62,226 nucleotides of DNA from CBDDBX01 sp965225955 (GTDB lineage Bacteria > Acidobacteriota > Aminicenantia > UBA2199). Shown here one piece after another: positions 9,283 to 17,624 of this stretch (position 1 is its first letter; the number at the start of each line of letters is the position of its first letter). The notes beneath the pieces are model-generated. The model was not told the DNA's origin. It searched no databases and saw nothing but the letters and a program-made list of their open reading frames with translations. The stretch covers positions 1 through 62,226 of the forward strand of contig CBDDBX010000020.1 in assembly GCA_965225955.1 (NCBI GenBank). The letters run 5' to 3'. The position numbers and the translations under genes were made by a program.

Positions 9283-9993
9283 TTAAACCTTACCTGAAAG
9301 CGCACTAACTTTCAGTTTTGACAGATAATCCGTGATTTTTATATGCTTGGGACAGGCCTCAACACAATTAAAAATCGTATGGCATCTCCAGAGACCATTT
9401 TTACAGTTAACAATCTCCAGTCGTTCACTACATGCATCATCTCTTGAATCGTAGACAAATCTGGCAGCTTTAAGAAGAGCCGCCGGCCCTATATAACCAT
9501 CATTAGCCCATAAACTTGGGCAGGATGATGTACATGCACCACAAAGTATACAGTTGGCTGCTTCCCTGATCAGTTCAAACTCTTCCGGTGTCTGAACGAA
9601 TTCTTTGGCTGGTGTTGATTTTTTCAGCACAAGAAAAGGTTTAACTATCTGTATTTTTTCAAAAAAGCTATCCATATCCACTACAAGATCCCTGACAACA
9701 GAGAAACCCGGCAGTGGTTCTATTTTAATGGTTTTTCCAATAAACATATGAAGCGGAGTTTCACAGGCCAGTACATTGCATCCATTCACTTTCATAGCGC
9801 AGGAGCCACATATAGCACTACGACAGGATCTTCTGAATGTAAGGGTACCATCCATGTGCCAGTGAATCTCATTAAGAACATCAAGAATAGTTACACCCTG
9901 TTCAATTTCAAGAGTATACTCTTTCCAGTAAGGCTTCTTATCAACTGATGGGTTGTATCTTAAAATCTCAGTTTTTATTGCTACTTTACTCAT
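9283..9993 (-). CDS. sdhB: Succinate dehydrogenase/fumarate reductase iron-sulfur subunit
   Basis: Electron-transfer subunit of complex II. It carries the three expected cluster sites: a ferredoxin-like CRSAICGSC with a later Cys near residues 55-75 for the 2Fe-2S cluster, CILCGACTSSCP near 148-160 for 4Fe-4S, and the C-terminal CHTIFNCVEACPK near 205-217 for 3Fe-4S with the linking Cys residues. The 236-residue length is normal. It begins 10 bases after sdhA ends, with AAGGAG before its ATG. Direction (succinate oxidation or fumarate reduction) cannot be decided from this chain. Confidence 0.95.
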   Translation of the reverse strand: MSKVAIKTEILRYNPSVDKKPYWKEYTLEIEQGVTILDVLNEIHWHMDGTLTFRRSCRSAICGSCAMKVNGCNVLACETPLHMFIGKTIKIEPLPGFSVVRDLVVDMDSFFEKIQIVKPFLVLKKSTPAKEFVQTPEEFELIREAANCILCGACTSSCPSLWANDGYIGPAALLKAARFVYDSRDDACSERLEIVNCKNGLWRCHTIFNCVEACPKHIKITDYLSKLKVSALSGKV

Positions 9994-10003
9994 CTATGAC
10001 TCC

Positions 10004-11740
10004 TTAGTATTTCCTCTCAATTGGAGGGAATCTGTCCATGTAAATTGTTACTTTCCGGGAATGGTCCAGTCTGACACCTTTCTCATCTTTCCATGCAAAG
10101 GTATGCTTCATCCATTTTTTATCATCTCTTTTCGGATAATCTGTTCTGAAGTGAGCTCCACGGGACTCTTTTCTCGCAAGAGCACCTTCAACAATAACAG
10201 TAGAGAAACTTATCATGTTTCCAAGTTCAAAAGCTTCAAGCATATCCAGATTAAAAATATCTCCTTTATCATCTATAGTGAGATTTTTAAAACGTTCTTC
10301 CAGCTCTTTGACTTTAGCTTTCAGATCCACCATTTTCTGTTCTTCCCTGAATACACCCACCTGTTCCATCATACACTCCTGAAGCTCCTGCCTGATAATT
10401 GCGTGTTTTTCTCCACCTTTACCATTCCTCAGAGTATCAACTTTTTCTCTTGCTTTATCCAGCCAGTTTTCCTGAAGTTGCGGAAGATGAGCAGATTTAA
10501 CAAATTCTGTCATTTTTATCCCGGCGATTCTTCCAAAAGTTGCTGCTCCCTGTAGTGAATTTGTTCCAAGACGATTAGCTCCATGCAGAGAAAGACAGGA
10601 GGCTTCACCTGCTGAATAGAGACCATCAACGATATCTCCTGAGGCTGTTTTAAGTACTTCAGTATTTATATTAGCCGGAATACCTCCCATAGAGTAGTGA
10701 GCTGTAGGCTGAATTGGTACAGGTTCATATATAGCATCAACTTTAAGATAGTTCAGAGCAAGTTCCCAAACCTGAGGGAGACGTTCCATGATCTTATCTT
10801 TACCAAGATGCCTCATATCAAGATGTACATAGTCTTTACCATCAATACCATTACCTGCAATTATTTCTGACTGCTCTGCTCTGGAGACAACATCTCTTGG
10901 TGACAGTTCCATCTTCTCAGCAGCGTACTTCTCCATAAACCTCTCTCCTTTACCATTCAGAAGATAGGCACCTTCACCTCTGCAGGCTTCAGACATTAAA
11001 ATCCCGTGACGGTAAAGCCCTGTTGGATGGAACTGGACAAACTCCATATCTTCAAGAGGCAATCCCTCTTCAAGAATAAGTCCCAGACAATCTCCGGTAT
11101 TTGCAAAAGCATTTGAAGTCACCTTAAATGCTCTCCCATACCCTCCTGTTGCTATGAGAGTGGCTTTTGCATGAAAAGTGTGAAAGCCACCGTTTCTTAT
11201 ATCCCATGCAACACAGCCATAAGCTCTGCTGTTTTCAATAAGAAGAGAGAAAACCTGAAATTCATTATAGAAGTGTACTTTATGTTTCACACACTGCTCA
11301 TAAAGAGTATGAAGCAGAACATGACCGGTTATATCAGCAGAGAAACATGCTCTGGGAGAACTATGGCCTCCAAAAGGTCTCTGTCCAATACGTCCTCTTT
11401 CATCTCTTGAAAAAGGAACTCCCATATGCTCAAGTTCATATATAGTCTTGATTGACTCTTCTACAAAGAGTTCAATTACATTCTGATCTCCAAGATAGTC
11501 TCCCCCCTTGGCAGTATCAAACATATGCATATCAGTAGTATCATCAGCTGCATTTGCAAGTGCTGCTGAGATCCCACCCTGTGCTGCACCGGAATGTGAC
11601 CTGGTTGGATACACTTTGGTTACTACAGCTACAGAGTGACCGCTTTTCGCCAGCTCCAGAGCTGCTCTCAAACCTGCCAGCCCTGCTCCAATCACCACTG
11701 CATCAAGTCTGTGATAGTTTAAGGATTCTGCTACTTTCAT
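10004..11740 (-). CDS. sdhA: Succinate dehydrogenase/fumarate reductase flavoprotein subunit
   Basis: Catalytic subunit holding covalent FAD and the dicarboxylate site. The N-terminal dinucleotide fold GAGLAGLRAALEL is near residues 18-30, and the FAD-linking histidine lies in HSGAAQGGISAAL near 48-60. The substrate segment HPTGLYRHG and the catalytic Arg in the SEACRGEGAYL region lie near 240-265, with a second site HYSMGG near 348. At 578 residues it has the standard size. It is preceded by sdhD (9-base gap) and followed by sdhB. Secure family call; physiological direction unknown. Confidence 0.96.
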   Translation of the reverse strand: MKVAESLNYHRLDAVVIGAGLAGLRAALELAKSGHSVAVVTKVYPTRSHSGAAQGGISAALANAADDTTDMHMFDTAKGGDYLGDQNVIELFVEESIKTIYELEHMGVPFSRDERGRIGQRPFGGHSSPRACFSADITGHVLLHTLYEQCVKHKVHFYNEFQVFSLLIENSRAYGCVAWDIRNGGFHTFHAKATLIATGGYGRAFKVTSNAFANTGDCLGLILEEGLPLEDMEFVQFHPTGLYRHGILMSEACRGEGAYLLNGKGERFMEKYAAEKMELSPRDVVSRAEQSEIIAGNGIDGKDYVHLDMRHLGKDKIMERLPQVWELALNYLKVDAIYEPVPIQPTAHYSMGGIPANINTEVLKTASGDIVDGLYSAGEASCLSLHGANRLGTNSLQGAATFGRIAGIKMTEFVKSAHLPQLQENWLDKAREKVDTLRNGKGGEKHAIIRQELQECMMEQVGVFREEQKMVDLKAKVKELEERFKNLTIDDKGDIFNLDMLEAFELGNMISFSTVIVEGALARKESRGAHFRTDYPKRDDKKWMKHTFAWKDEKGVRLDHSRKVTIYMDRFPPIERKY

Positions 11741-11749
11741 CTTTTTCTC

Positions 11750-12130
11750 CTATAGCCCTGTGGGCAGTTGCATTGAAGAGATCTTGAAAATCGTAAGAAC
11801 TCCAACAAAAAAGAGAGACACTCCCAGCAGTATCAGAAGAGATAACACTACAAGCCTTGGGATCTTTCCGTGTATATAATCCTCTGAAACAATCCATAGT
11901 CCGTTTATACCATGATAAAGAGCCGTTAACAGAAAAATGAACTGCATAAGATTGAACCAGGGAGACTGCATCTTCTTCACTACAAGCTCCCACTTATATG
12001 CACCTGTTCCAATAAAATGGTAACTTATGAAATGAAACAGAAGCAGTACAAACAGTACTACAGCAGACAGTCTCTGCAGAAACCACCCTACTGCACCTTT
12101 TCCTGAAGATATAGCTGTTATTTTTTTCAT
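11750..12130 (-). CDS. sdhD: Succinate dehydrogenase membrane anchor subunit (SdhD-like)
   Basis: Small membrane protein of 126 residues with three hydrophobic helices. QRLSAVVLFVLLLFHF near residues 20-34 is the helix-I motif, and YHGINGLW near 74-81 is the helix-II motif with the His expected to bind heme b. It anchors SdhAB and forms part of the quinone site. It lies between sdhC and sdhA with short gaps. Anchor subunits diverge fast, so the C and D names rest on order and motif and could be swapped. Confidence 0.85.
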   Translation of the reverse strand: MKKITAISSGKGAVGWFLQRLSAVVLFVLLLFHFISYHFIGTGAYKWELVVKKMQSPWFNLMQFIFLLTALYHGINGLWIVSEDYIHGKIPRLVVLSLLILLGVSLFFVGVLTIFKISSMQLPTGL

Positions 12131-12139
12131 TTCCTCCCC

Positions 12140-12520
12140 CTACCCTATAACATAAGCAATAAGAGTCCATGAACCCCATGCCCATAATGCCAGAGCCATA
12201 GCTGACAGAATTGTCAGAAGCCTCTTATGCCTTTCAGATCCCCCTCTTCCAAAATCAATAATAACTATTCTTATTCCATTGAAAGCGTGAAAAAGAATCA
12301 CCCCCCACAAACCAACTTCAAGAAATTTAAATAGTGGGGAACCGAGAAAATCCATCAGTTCATTATATGCTTCCGGTCCTTTGGTCAGGGTATTGATTAC
12401 CCAGATATGGAGGGAGATATAAAACACAAGTGCAAGCCCTGAAAGTCTATGAAAAATCCATGCCCAGGTCCCTGCAAAACGATGATAGCCTACATCAAAT
12501 TTTTGCGGATATTTATACAA
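12140..12520 (-). CDS. sdhC: Succinate dehydrogenase cytochrome b subunit (SdhC-like), TTG start
   Basis: First gene of the sdh operon, 126 residues with three membrane helices. FHRLSGLALVFYISLHIW near residues 23-40 is the cytochrome-b556 family signature, and LFHAFNGIRI near 76-85 carries the heme His. The only reasonable start is TTG at 12518-12520, set by GGAGG five bases upstream; no ATG fits. A TTG start may keep expression of the anchor low. A TTGAAA/TAACAT promoter lies 34-62 bases upstream. The operon runs leftward through sucD. Confidence 0.85.
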   Translation of the reverse strand: MYKYPQKFDVGYHRFAGTWAWIFHRLSGLALVFYISLHIWVINTLTKGPEAYNELMDFLGSPLFKFLEVGLWGVILFHAFNGIRIVIIDFGRGGSERHKRLLTILSAMALALWAWGSWTLIAYVIG

Positions 12521-12553
12521 TTGTTCCTCCTGAGAAAATAGTAACTAATAAAG

Positions 12554-12582
12554 ATGTTATTCAGTTAATATGAAGTTTTCAA
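12554..12582 (-). promoter_or_regulatory. Putative sdh operon promoter
   Basis: On the minus strand TTGAAA (12577-12582) and TAACAT (12554-12559) are separated by 17 bases, upstream of the sdhC ribosome site. It lies in the 151-base region shared with the divergent malic enzyme promoter. No clear operator was seen. Confidence 0.4.
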
Positions 12583-12601
12583 ATAATTTGTAAAAAAACA
12601 A

Positions 12602-12630
12602 TTGATTTATATCGAATTACCATATATCTT
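12602..12630 (+). promoter_or_regulatory. Putative malic enzyme/fumarase promoter
   Basis: TTGATT (12602-12607) and TATCTT (12625-12630) are 17 bases apart, about 42 bases before the malic enzyme ATG and its GGAGGG ribosome site. The AT-rich surroundings make chance matches possible. Confidence 0.35.
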
Positions 12631-12671
12631 ATTCTATTACAATTTTTATACATAATCACCCGGAGGGTTAT

Positions 12672-14129
12672 ATGACAAACAGTAATATAGGTCTATCAGA
12701 CCTGAACTCCCTCTTTCCTGAAGATTTTACTCAGGAAGAGCTGTCAAAAGGAAAAACAGTTCTTTTAAAAGAACTGGCTGGCTTAGCACATAAATTTTAC
12801 AGTGGAAAAATGATGACAGTTCCCAAAGCAGGACTGTATGGTTTCAACTGGTTCAATGTATGGTATACACCAGGGGTTTCCAGAGTTTCCACAAGTATCA
12901 GAGATAATAACGACACATCCTTTGATCTTTCAAACAGAGGCAATCTTGTAGCTGTGGTTTCAGATTCAACAAGAGTTCTTGGAGATGGAGACTGTACTCC
13001 TCCCGGAGGACTTGGAGTTATGGAAGGGAAAGCTTTTTTAATGAAATATCTTGGTGGAGTGGATGCTGTAGCTCTTTGTATAAACAGCAGAGATAAAAAC
13101 GGGAATCCTGATCCTGATAAGATAATAGATTTTGTTAAAATGGCTGAACCGAGTTTTGGTGCTGTAAATCTTGAAGACATCTCTCAGCCCAACTGCTATA
13201 AAGTGCTTGATACTTTAAGAGATGAGTGCGATATTCCTGTCTGGCATGATGATGCCCAGGGAACTGGTTGTGTAACTCTGGCAGGCCTTATAAATGCCCT
13301 CAGAATAGTTGATAAACCTATTAGCAAAGCAAAAATTGTCCTCTACGGCGCAGGAGCTTCAAATACCACAATTGCCAGATTAATTATTAAAGCTGGCGGT
13401 GATCCTTCAAACATCATTCTTTTTGATTCAAGAGGCGGACTACACAAAAACCGTGAAGATATTAAAGCAGATTCCAGATTTTATAGAAAATGGGAGCTCT
13501 GTAAATCCACCAACCCTTCAGGGATTAATGACATAGAAACAGCTATGAAGGGAGCTGATGCCCTTATTTCGTTAAGCAAACCTGGTCCCGATGTAGTAAA
13601 ACCATCCTGGATACAGAGTATGGCTGAGAAAGCAATAGTCTTTACCTGCGCCAACCCTGTACCGGAAATATACCCTTACGCAGCTCGTGAAGCAGGTGCA
13701 TATATTGTTGCCACAGGTAGAGGGGATTTTCCTAATCAGGTTAATAATTCCCTGGGTTTTCCCGGAATTCTTAAAGGTGCCCTTACAGTAAGAGCAAAGA
13801 AAATAACTGACGAAATGGCAATTGCTGCTGCATACTCCATGGCAAACTTTGCAGAGAAAAAGGGTCTTTCACCGGACTACATTATTCCAACTATGGAAGA
13901 AACAGAAGTATTTGCCCAGGAAGCAGCAGATGTTGCAATGGAAGCAATTAAGAATGGAGTAGCCCGTATTGAATATACAAAAGAAGAGGTTTATGAGAGA
14001 ACTCTCAAAGATATTCTGGGATCAAGAAAAATAACAGATCTCCTTATGGAGAAAGAGATAATAAAAACTCCCGGTCCTGAAATGATTCAGGATGCTCTTG
14101 ATAAAGCAATTAAAGCGATAAGAGGTTAA
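12672..14129 (+). CDS. Malic enzyme (NAD(P)-dependent, oxaloacetate-decarboxylating type)
   Basis: Oxidatively decarboxylates malate to pyruvate and CO2, or the reverse. At 485 residues it lacks the phosphotransacetylase-like tail of long MaeB enzymes. It has YTPGVSRV near residue 73, a metal-site segment HDDAQGTG near 192 (most family members have HDDQHGTA, so this is a variant), a nucleotide fold GAGASNTTIARL near 225, and CANPVPEIYP near 327. GGAGGG precedes the ATG. It is divergent from the sdh-suc operon and 57 bases ahead of the fumarase genes, forming a fumarate-malate-pyruvate unit. Cofactor choice is not decidable by eye. Confidence 0.9.
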   Translation: MTNSNIGLSDLNSLFPEDFTQEELSKGKTVLLKELAGLAHKFYSGKMMTVPKAGLYGFNWFNVWYTPGVSRVSTSIRDNNDTSFDLSNRGNLVAVVSDSTRVLGDGDCTPPGGLGVMEGKAFLMKYLGGVDAVALCINSRDKNGNPDPDKIIDFVKMAEPSFGAVNLEDISQPNCYKVLDTLRDECDIPVWHDDAQGTGCVTLAGLINALRIVDKPISKAKIVLYGAGASNTTIARLIIKAGGDPSNIILFDSRGGLHKNREDIKADSRFYRKWELCKSTNPSGINDIETAMKGADALISLSKPGPDVVKPSWIQSMAEKAIVFTCANPVPEIYPYAAREAGAYIVATGRGDFPNQVNNSLGFPGILKGALTVRAKKITDEMAIAAAYSMANFAEKKGLSPDYIIPTMEETEVFAQEAADVAMEAIKNGVARIEYTKEEVYERTLKDILGSRKITDLLMEKEIIKTPGPEMIQDALDKAIKAIRG

Positions 14130-14148
14130 CCGGGCACTCAGAAACAGA

Positions 14149-14170
14149 CCTGCAGCCATAGAGCTGCAGG
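14149..14170 (+). other. GC-rich hairpin between malic enzyme and fumarase genes
   Basis: CCTGCAGC and GCTGCAGG form a perfect eight-pair stem with a six-base loop. No T-run follows; instead the fumarase ribosome site (GGGAGGAG) comes 8 bases later. It could stabilise or cleave the bicistronic mRNA, or act as a weak attenuator. Confidence 0.6.
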
Positions 14171-14186
14171 ATTTCAGGGAGGAGAA

Positions 14187-15053
14187 ATGAATATTGAAGA
14201 ATCTGTACTTGAACTATTAAGGCAGGCTTCAACAGAGCTTCCCGAAGATGTTAAGGAAGCCCTTGTCAAAGCTGAAGCTGATGAAGAGAGAGACTCTTCG
14301 GCGCAAAAAGTTTTTGAAACAATTCTGGAAAACATTGATCTGGCAGCAAAACACTCTACTCCAATATGTCAGGATACCGGTTCAATAATTTTCAGCATCC
14401 ACTATCCATATGGTGGAGATGAAAGAATCTACAGAACCGCTATTAAAAATGCAGTTGTAAAAGCAACAGAGAGGCAGTATCTCAGGCCAAACTCTGTAGA
14501 TCCCGTAACTTCTGTTAACACCGGAGATAACATAGGTGAAAATAGCCCCTTCATCACTTTCCACCAGTGGGACAGCAGTGATGTGAAAATAGAACTCATG
14601 CTCAAGGGAGGAGGTTGCGAGAATGTAGGTGATCAGTACAAGCTTCCAAATCCTGAACTTAAAGCCGGCAGAGATCTGGATGGAGTAAGAAAGGTTATTA
14701 TTGATGCAATTACAAATGCTCAGGGCCTTGGATGTGCTCCAGGTATTGTTGGTGTTGGAATTGGTGGGGATCGTGTTACATCCTATATGCTTTCCAAAAA
14801 CCTCTTTTTCAGGAAAATAGGCACCAGACATGAAGATCCTCAGCTTGGAGACCTGGAAATTAAACTAAAGGATGACCTCAATACTCTTGGTATTGGCCCG
14901 ATGGGTTTTGGAGGTAAGACTTCAGTACTTGATGTTTTTCTGGCAACACAGAACAGACATCCGGCTTCATTTTTTGTCTCTATTTCATATATGTGCTGGG
15001 CATTCAGAAGAAAATCGATGACTATTTCAGGCAGTGAGGTAACCTATGATTAA
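14187..15053 (+). CDS. Class I fumarate hydratase, alpha subunit (L-tartrate/fumarate hydratase N-terminal type)
   Basis: Iron-sulfur hydratase that interconverts fumarate and malate, an oxygen-sensitive type common in anaerobes. It corresponds to the N-terminal domain of FumA. Three cluster cysteines are visible: ICQDTGS near residue 61, GGGCENVG near 150 and GLGCAPG near 186, the last followed by GVGIGGDR. The 288-residue length is normal for the split form. GGGAGGAG precedes the ATG, and its end overlaps the beta gene by 8 bases. Tartrate dehydratase belongs to the same family, but the TCA context favours fumarase. Confidence 0.92.
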   Translation: MNIEESVLELLRQASTELPEDVKEALVKAEADEERDSSAQKVFETILENIDLAAKHSTPICQDTGSIIFSIHYPYGGDERIYRTAIKNAVVKATERQYLRPNSVDPVTSVNTGDNIGENSPFITFHQWDSSDVKIELMLKGGGCENVGDQYKLPNPELKAGRDLDGVRKVIIDAITNAQGLGCAPGIVGVGIGGDRVTSYMLSKNLFFRKIGTRHEDPQLGDLEIKLKDDLNTLGIGPMGFGGKTSVLDVFLATQNRHPASFFVSISYMCWAFRRKSMTISGSEVTYD

Positions 15054-15627
15054 GATTACAGCTCCTATAACTGAGAAAGATATCAGAGAACTTAAATCCG
15101 GAGACAATGTACTGCTTTCCGGCACCATTGTTACTGCCCGTGATGCGGCACACAAACTTATGGTTGAAGAGAAACCGGATTTCATAAGAGAGTATCTTAA
15201 AAATTCTGTTATATATCATTGTGGTCCTGTAGTAAAAAAAGAAGATGACGGTAGCTGGAGTTTTGTTTCTGCAGGTCCTACTACATCTATGAGGGAAGAG
15301 CCATATCAGGCAGATGTAATAGAAGAGTACTCTGTAAGAGGCGTAATCGGAAAAGGCGGGATGGGAGCCAAAACCCTTTCAGGTCTAAACAGAACCGGAG
15401 CAGTCTATTTTCATGCTATTGGCGGTGCCGGTTCTCTTATAGCCCAAAGCGTTACAGAGGTTAAAAAAGTCTTCTGTCTGGAAGAGTTTGGAAGCCCTGA
15501 AGCTTTCTGGGTTATTGAAGTAAAGGATCTGCCTCTTGTAGTTACAATGGATTCACACAATAACAGCCTCCATAAAGCAATAAAAGAGAAAGCAATGAAA
15601 GCAAGAGATAAGCTCATTTTCAGATAG
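15046..15627 (+). CDS. Class I fumarate hydratase, beta subunit
   Basis: Partner of the preceding gene, equal to the C-terminal domain of FumA. At 193 residues it begins ITAPITEKDIRELKSGD and holds VIYHCGPV near 59, AGPTTSMREEP near 85 and the catalytic loop VIGKGGMG near 106, with FHAIGGAGS near 128. It overlaps the alpha gene by 8 bases, so the two are probably translationally coupled in equal amounts. No terminator with a T-run was seen after it. Secure as a class I hydratase subunit. Confidence 0.92.
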   Translation: MIKITAPITEKDIRELKSGDNVLLSGTIVTARDAAHKLMVEEKPDFIREYLKNSVIYHCGPVVKKEDDGSWSFVSAGPTTSMREEPYQADVIEEYSVRGVIGKGGMGAKTLSGLNRTGAVYFHAIGGAGSLIAQSVTEVKKVFCLEEFGSPEAFWVIEVKDLPLVVTMDSHNNSLHKAIKEKAMKARDKLIFR

Positions 15628-15749
15628 CAACGTATTCCATCAGAATAATAACGGATATTAACCTGTTCAGCACAGAATCCTGTTGAAGTTTTTTCATTGT
15701 TGATTATGTTGTATAATTAATAGTGAAAAAACTTAAGGAGAAATATCTA

Positions 15750-16304
15750 ATGAAAAACTTTTTGAGAATTCTTATACTTTTTGTTTTCTGTTCTCTTATT
15801 CTTTCAGCAGAAACTGTCAATCGCAACTCCCTTAATTACGATTTTGCCACCAAAACTTTTACCAAAGATGGCAAACCCTTTACAGGCACCTTTGTTATCA
15901 AGACATCAATGGGAGACAAACTCGTCCAGAAAACCTCTGTAAAGAATGGCATGATGAATGGTGAATCAATCAGATACCATAATGAAAAACCATCCAGCAT
16001 TGATATGTACAAAGACAATAAGAAAAATGGTCTGTGTAAAGTATATAGTCTGAGAGATGGTTCTCTTTATAAGGAGGTAAATTACGTTAATGATAAAAAA
16101 GAGGGACTTGTCAAAACTTATGAACCTGACGGAAAACTGAAAACTGAAGCCGTTTATAAGAATGATCATAAAGCCGGTGCTTATAAGATGTACCATAATA
16201 ATGGCAGAATCAAAATTTCAGGTGCTTATCAGAAATATAAAAAAGTTGGAAAGTGGACCTGGTATAAATCAGATGGATCAGTAGAAAGAACAAAAGAGTA
16301 TTAA
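15750..16304 (+). CDS. Secreted MORN/YwqK-like repeat protein
   Basis: A 184-residue protein with a signal peptide (MKNFLRILILFVFCSLILSA) and at least five imperfect repeats of the form xNGKxxGxxxxYxxDGxL, such as NGMMNGESIRYH, NKKNGLCKVYS, DKKEGLVKTYEPDGKL, DHKAGAYKMYHNNGRI and KKVGKWTWYKSDG. This is the MORN-2/YwqK antitoxin-like repeat, often seen in exported proteins of unknown role. I chose ATG 15750 because AAGGAG is nine bases upstream; a GTG at 15723 is open but has no site. A strong hairpin follows. Function is not known. Confidence 0.8.
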   Translation: MKNFLRILILFVFCSLILSAETVNRNSLNYDFATKTFTKDGKPFTGTFVIKTSMGDKLVQKTSVKNGMMNGESIRYHNEKPSSIDMYKDNKKNGLCKVYSLRDGSLYKEVNYVNDKKEGLVKTYEPDGKLKTEAVYKNDHKAGAYKMYHNNGRIKISGAYQKYKKVGKWTWYKSDGSVERTKEY

Positions 16305-16340
16305 TAGATCATTTTAAATATAGCCGTTTTTAATTTTTAA

Positions 16341-16364
16341 GGGGTTGTCAGTTCTGACAACCCC
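16341..16364. terminator. Bidirectional terminator between MORN-like gene and endonuclease
   Basis: GGGGTTGTCAG and CTGACAACCCC form an 11-pair stem with a two-base centre. It sits between two convergent genes. A TTTTTAATTTTTAA tract lies on its left, giving an A/T-rich exit for the minus-strand transcript. Confidence 0.7.
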
Positions 16365-16380
16365 GTTATATTACAACAAT

Positions 16381-17238
16381 TTACTGCCAGTACTGAAGAC
16401 TTCCTGTTCGCCTCTCTATTGCATTTTCAGCATAATCCTCAACAGAAGTAAGAAAATCCAGCCCCGTTAAACTCTCAATACGATCTATAGTAGTAATAAA
16501 GTCCCCTGGCTCTTTCTTATCTTTAGGAATAACATTTGGAATCAGAAAAGCAAGAGTTTCAAACCAGTTTCCATCTTTTCTTATTACAATCTTGTAGAAT
16601 GCATCAGGTACTGCTGCCTGCTTTTCTCCATTCTGCCCGAGCCATACTGCAGGGTTCTTACCAAAAAATACCGGGCCACATACAACCCAGATCTGCCCAT
16701 AAGTATCAGCCCAGTTTGTGCATCTTATTTCCAGTTCCTTCCAAATACCATTATTCTGCCACTGTAGCTGAGGGCAGGCATTAATCATTGTATGAGTATT
16801 ATATGCTGCATCCGAGCTTATTCTTTCAGCTGTTGCCTTTGGACACATATGCCCTCTGACATATCTGTAATCTGTCTTTACTTCTCTCATATCGCTGGTG
16901 CCGGAAACACCATAGGAATAGTCATTTGGAGCTATTCCCTGATTATAGAGGTTCTGATCCGTCATCCATCTGGGACGCCGTGGCAGTTTATCCAGTGGCT
17001 GGTTACCTTTAATTTCATAAGCAACCCACTCTGGTACTCCCCACAGATCTGAAGATCCATCTCCGTTGTTGTCATCCGTTCCATCAAATGATGCTGTAAA
17101 AGCTCCAAACTCAAAGATATGATCTGCAGGCAGAGTTACCCACTTATCATGCTCATATCCTGGTGGAATAACGATTGGTTTATAACCTCCATAAACCAGT
17201 AGTGATAAAAAAACTGATAGAAAAATGTATATTCTCAT
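16381..17238 (-). CDS. Secreted DNA/RNA non-specific endonuclease (NucA/NucB-like, beta-beta-alpha metal)
   Basis: Exported nuclease of 285 residues. It starts with a short hydrophobic signal (MRIYIFLSVFLSLLVYGG), has a DGTDDNNGDGSSDLW acidic segment near residues 50-64 that may bind calcium, and carries RGHMCPKA near 129-136, the catalytic His of the family's DRGH motif. It is followed by NACPQLQWQNNGIWKELE near 153-170, where the Asn ligates the metal. VVCGPVFF and IVIRKDG strands match the family fold. Likely role: nucleic acid scavenging or biofilm DNA turnover outside the inner membrane. The signal peptide has no lipobox. It is monocistronic. Confidence 0.88.
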   Translation of the reverse strand: MRIYIFLSVFLSLLVYGGYKPIVIPPGYEHDKWVTLPADHIFEFGAFTASFDGTDDNNGDGSSDLWGVPEWVAYEIKGNQPLDKLPRRPRWMTDQNLYNQGIAPNDYSYGVSGTSDMREVKTDYRYVRGHMCPKATAERISSDAAYNTHTMINACPQLQWQNNGIWKELEIRCTNWADTYGQIWVVCGPVFFGKNPAVWLGQNGEKQAAVPDAFYKIVIRKDGNWFETLAFLIPNVIPKDKKEPGDFITTIDRIESLTGLDFLTSVEDYAENAIERRTGSLQYWQ

Positions 17239-17624
17239 ATATCCTCCCTATATGCCCTTAGTGCCCGAACATTCTGCCCAACTTTTCTGGTCAGACAGAC
17301 TTAGAGAATATACATGTATACTGAATAAAAAGGAAGACTTCAGGGAAAATTTTTCAGTTAATTAACGATTTTATAACATATCTGCCTCTTTTTGTTGAGA
17401 AACCAGTATTATTCAGATTAAATATCGATATTGCATTCTGCCCTGATCTGACAGTATTATATGAATTTGAATTCAGAAAAGTAAAATAAACTTTACTTTT
17501 TAAATTTAATACATCACACAATTCTGCTCATTGAAAAGTAAAGCTAACTTAACACAAAAGATTGCTCAAAAGTAAAGCTCATTTTACATAAAAACATTTG
17601 AACATTTCAACAGCTGATCTGCAG
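17239..17624. other. 386-base gene-free region with three palindromic repeat copies
   Basis: Lies between two minus-strand genes. Its left half holds the endonuclease ribosome site and AT-rich sequence. The right half (17477-17587) holds three copies of the AAAAGTAAA element described separately. No coding sequence or structured RNA was recognised. Confidence 0.6.
17477..17587. repeat. Three clustered copies of the AAAAGTAAAG...TTTAC element
   Basis: Copy 1 at 17477-17500 is a near-perfect palindrome with AAAAGTAAA on the left and TTTACTTTT on the right. Copies 2 (17534-17553) and 3 (17568-17587) keep the left arm AAAAGTAAAGCT and have decayed right arms. Related copies occur at 33906-33927, 34157-34179 and 35156-35176. 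Confidence 0.75.

Noticed and set aside
12797..13180. 127-codon minus-strand open frame inside malic enzyme
   Set aside because: Complete overlap with a secure gene and no family resemblance.
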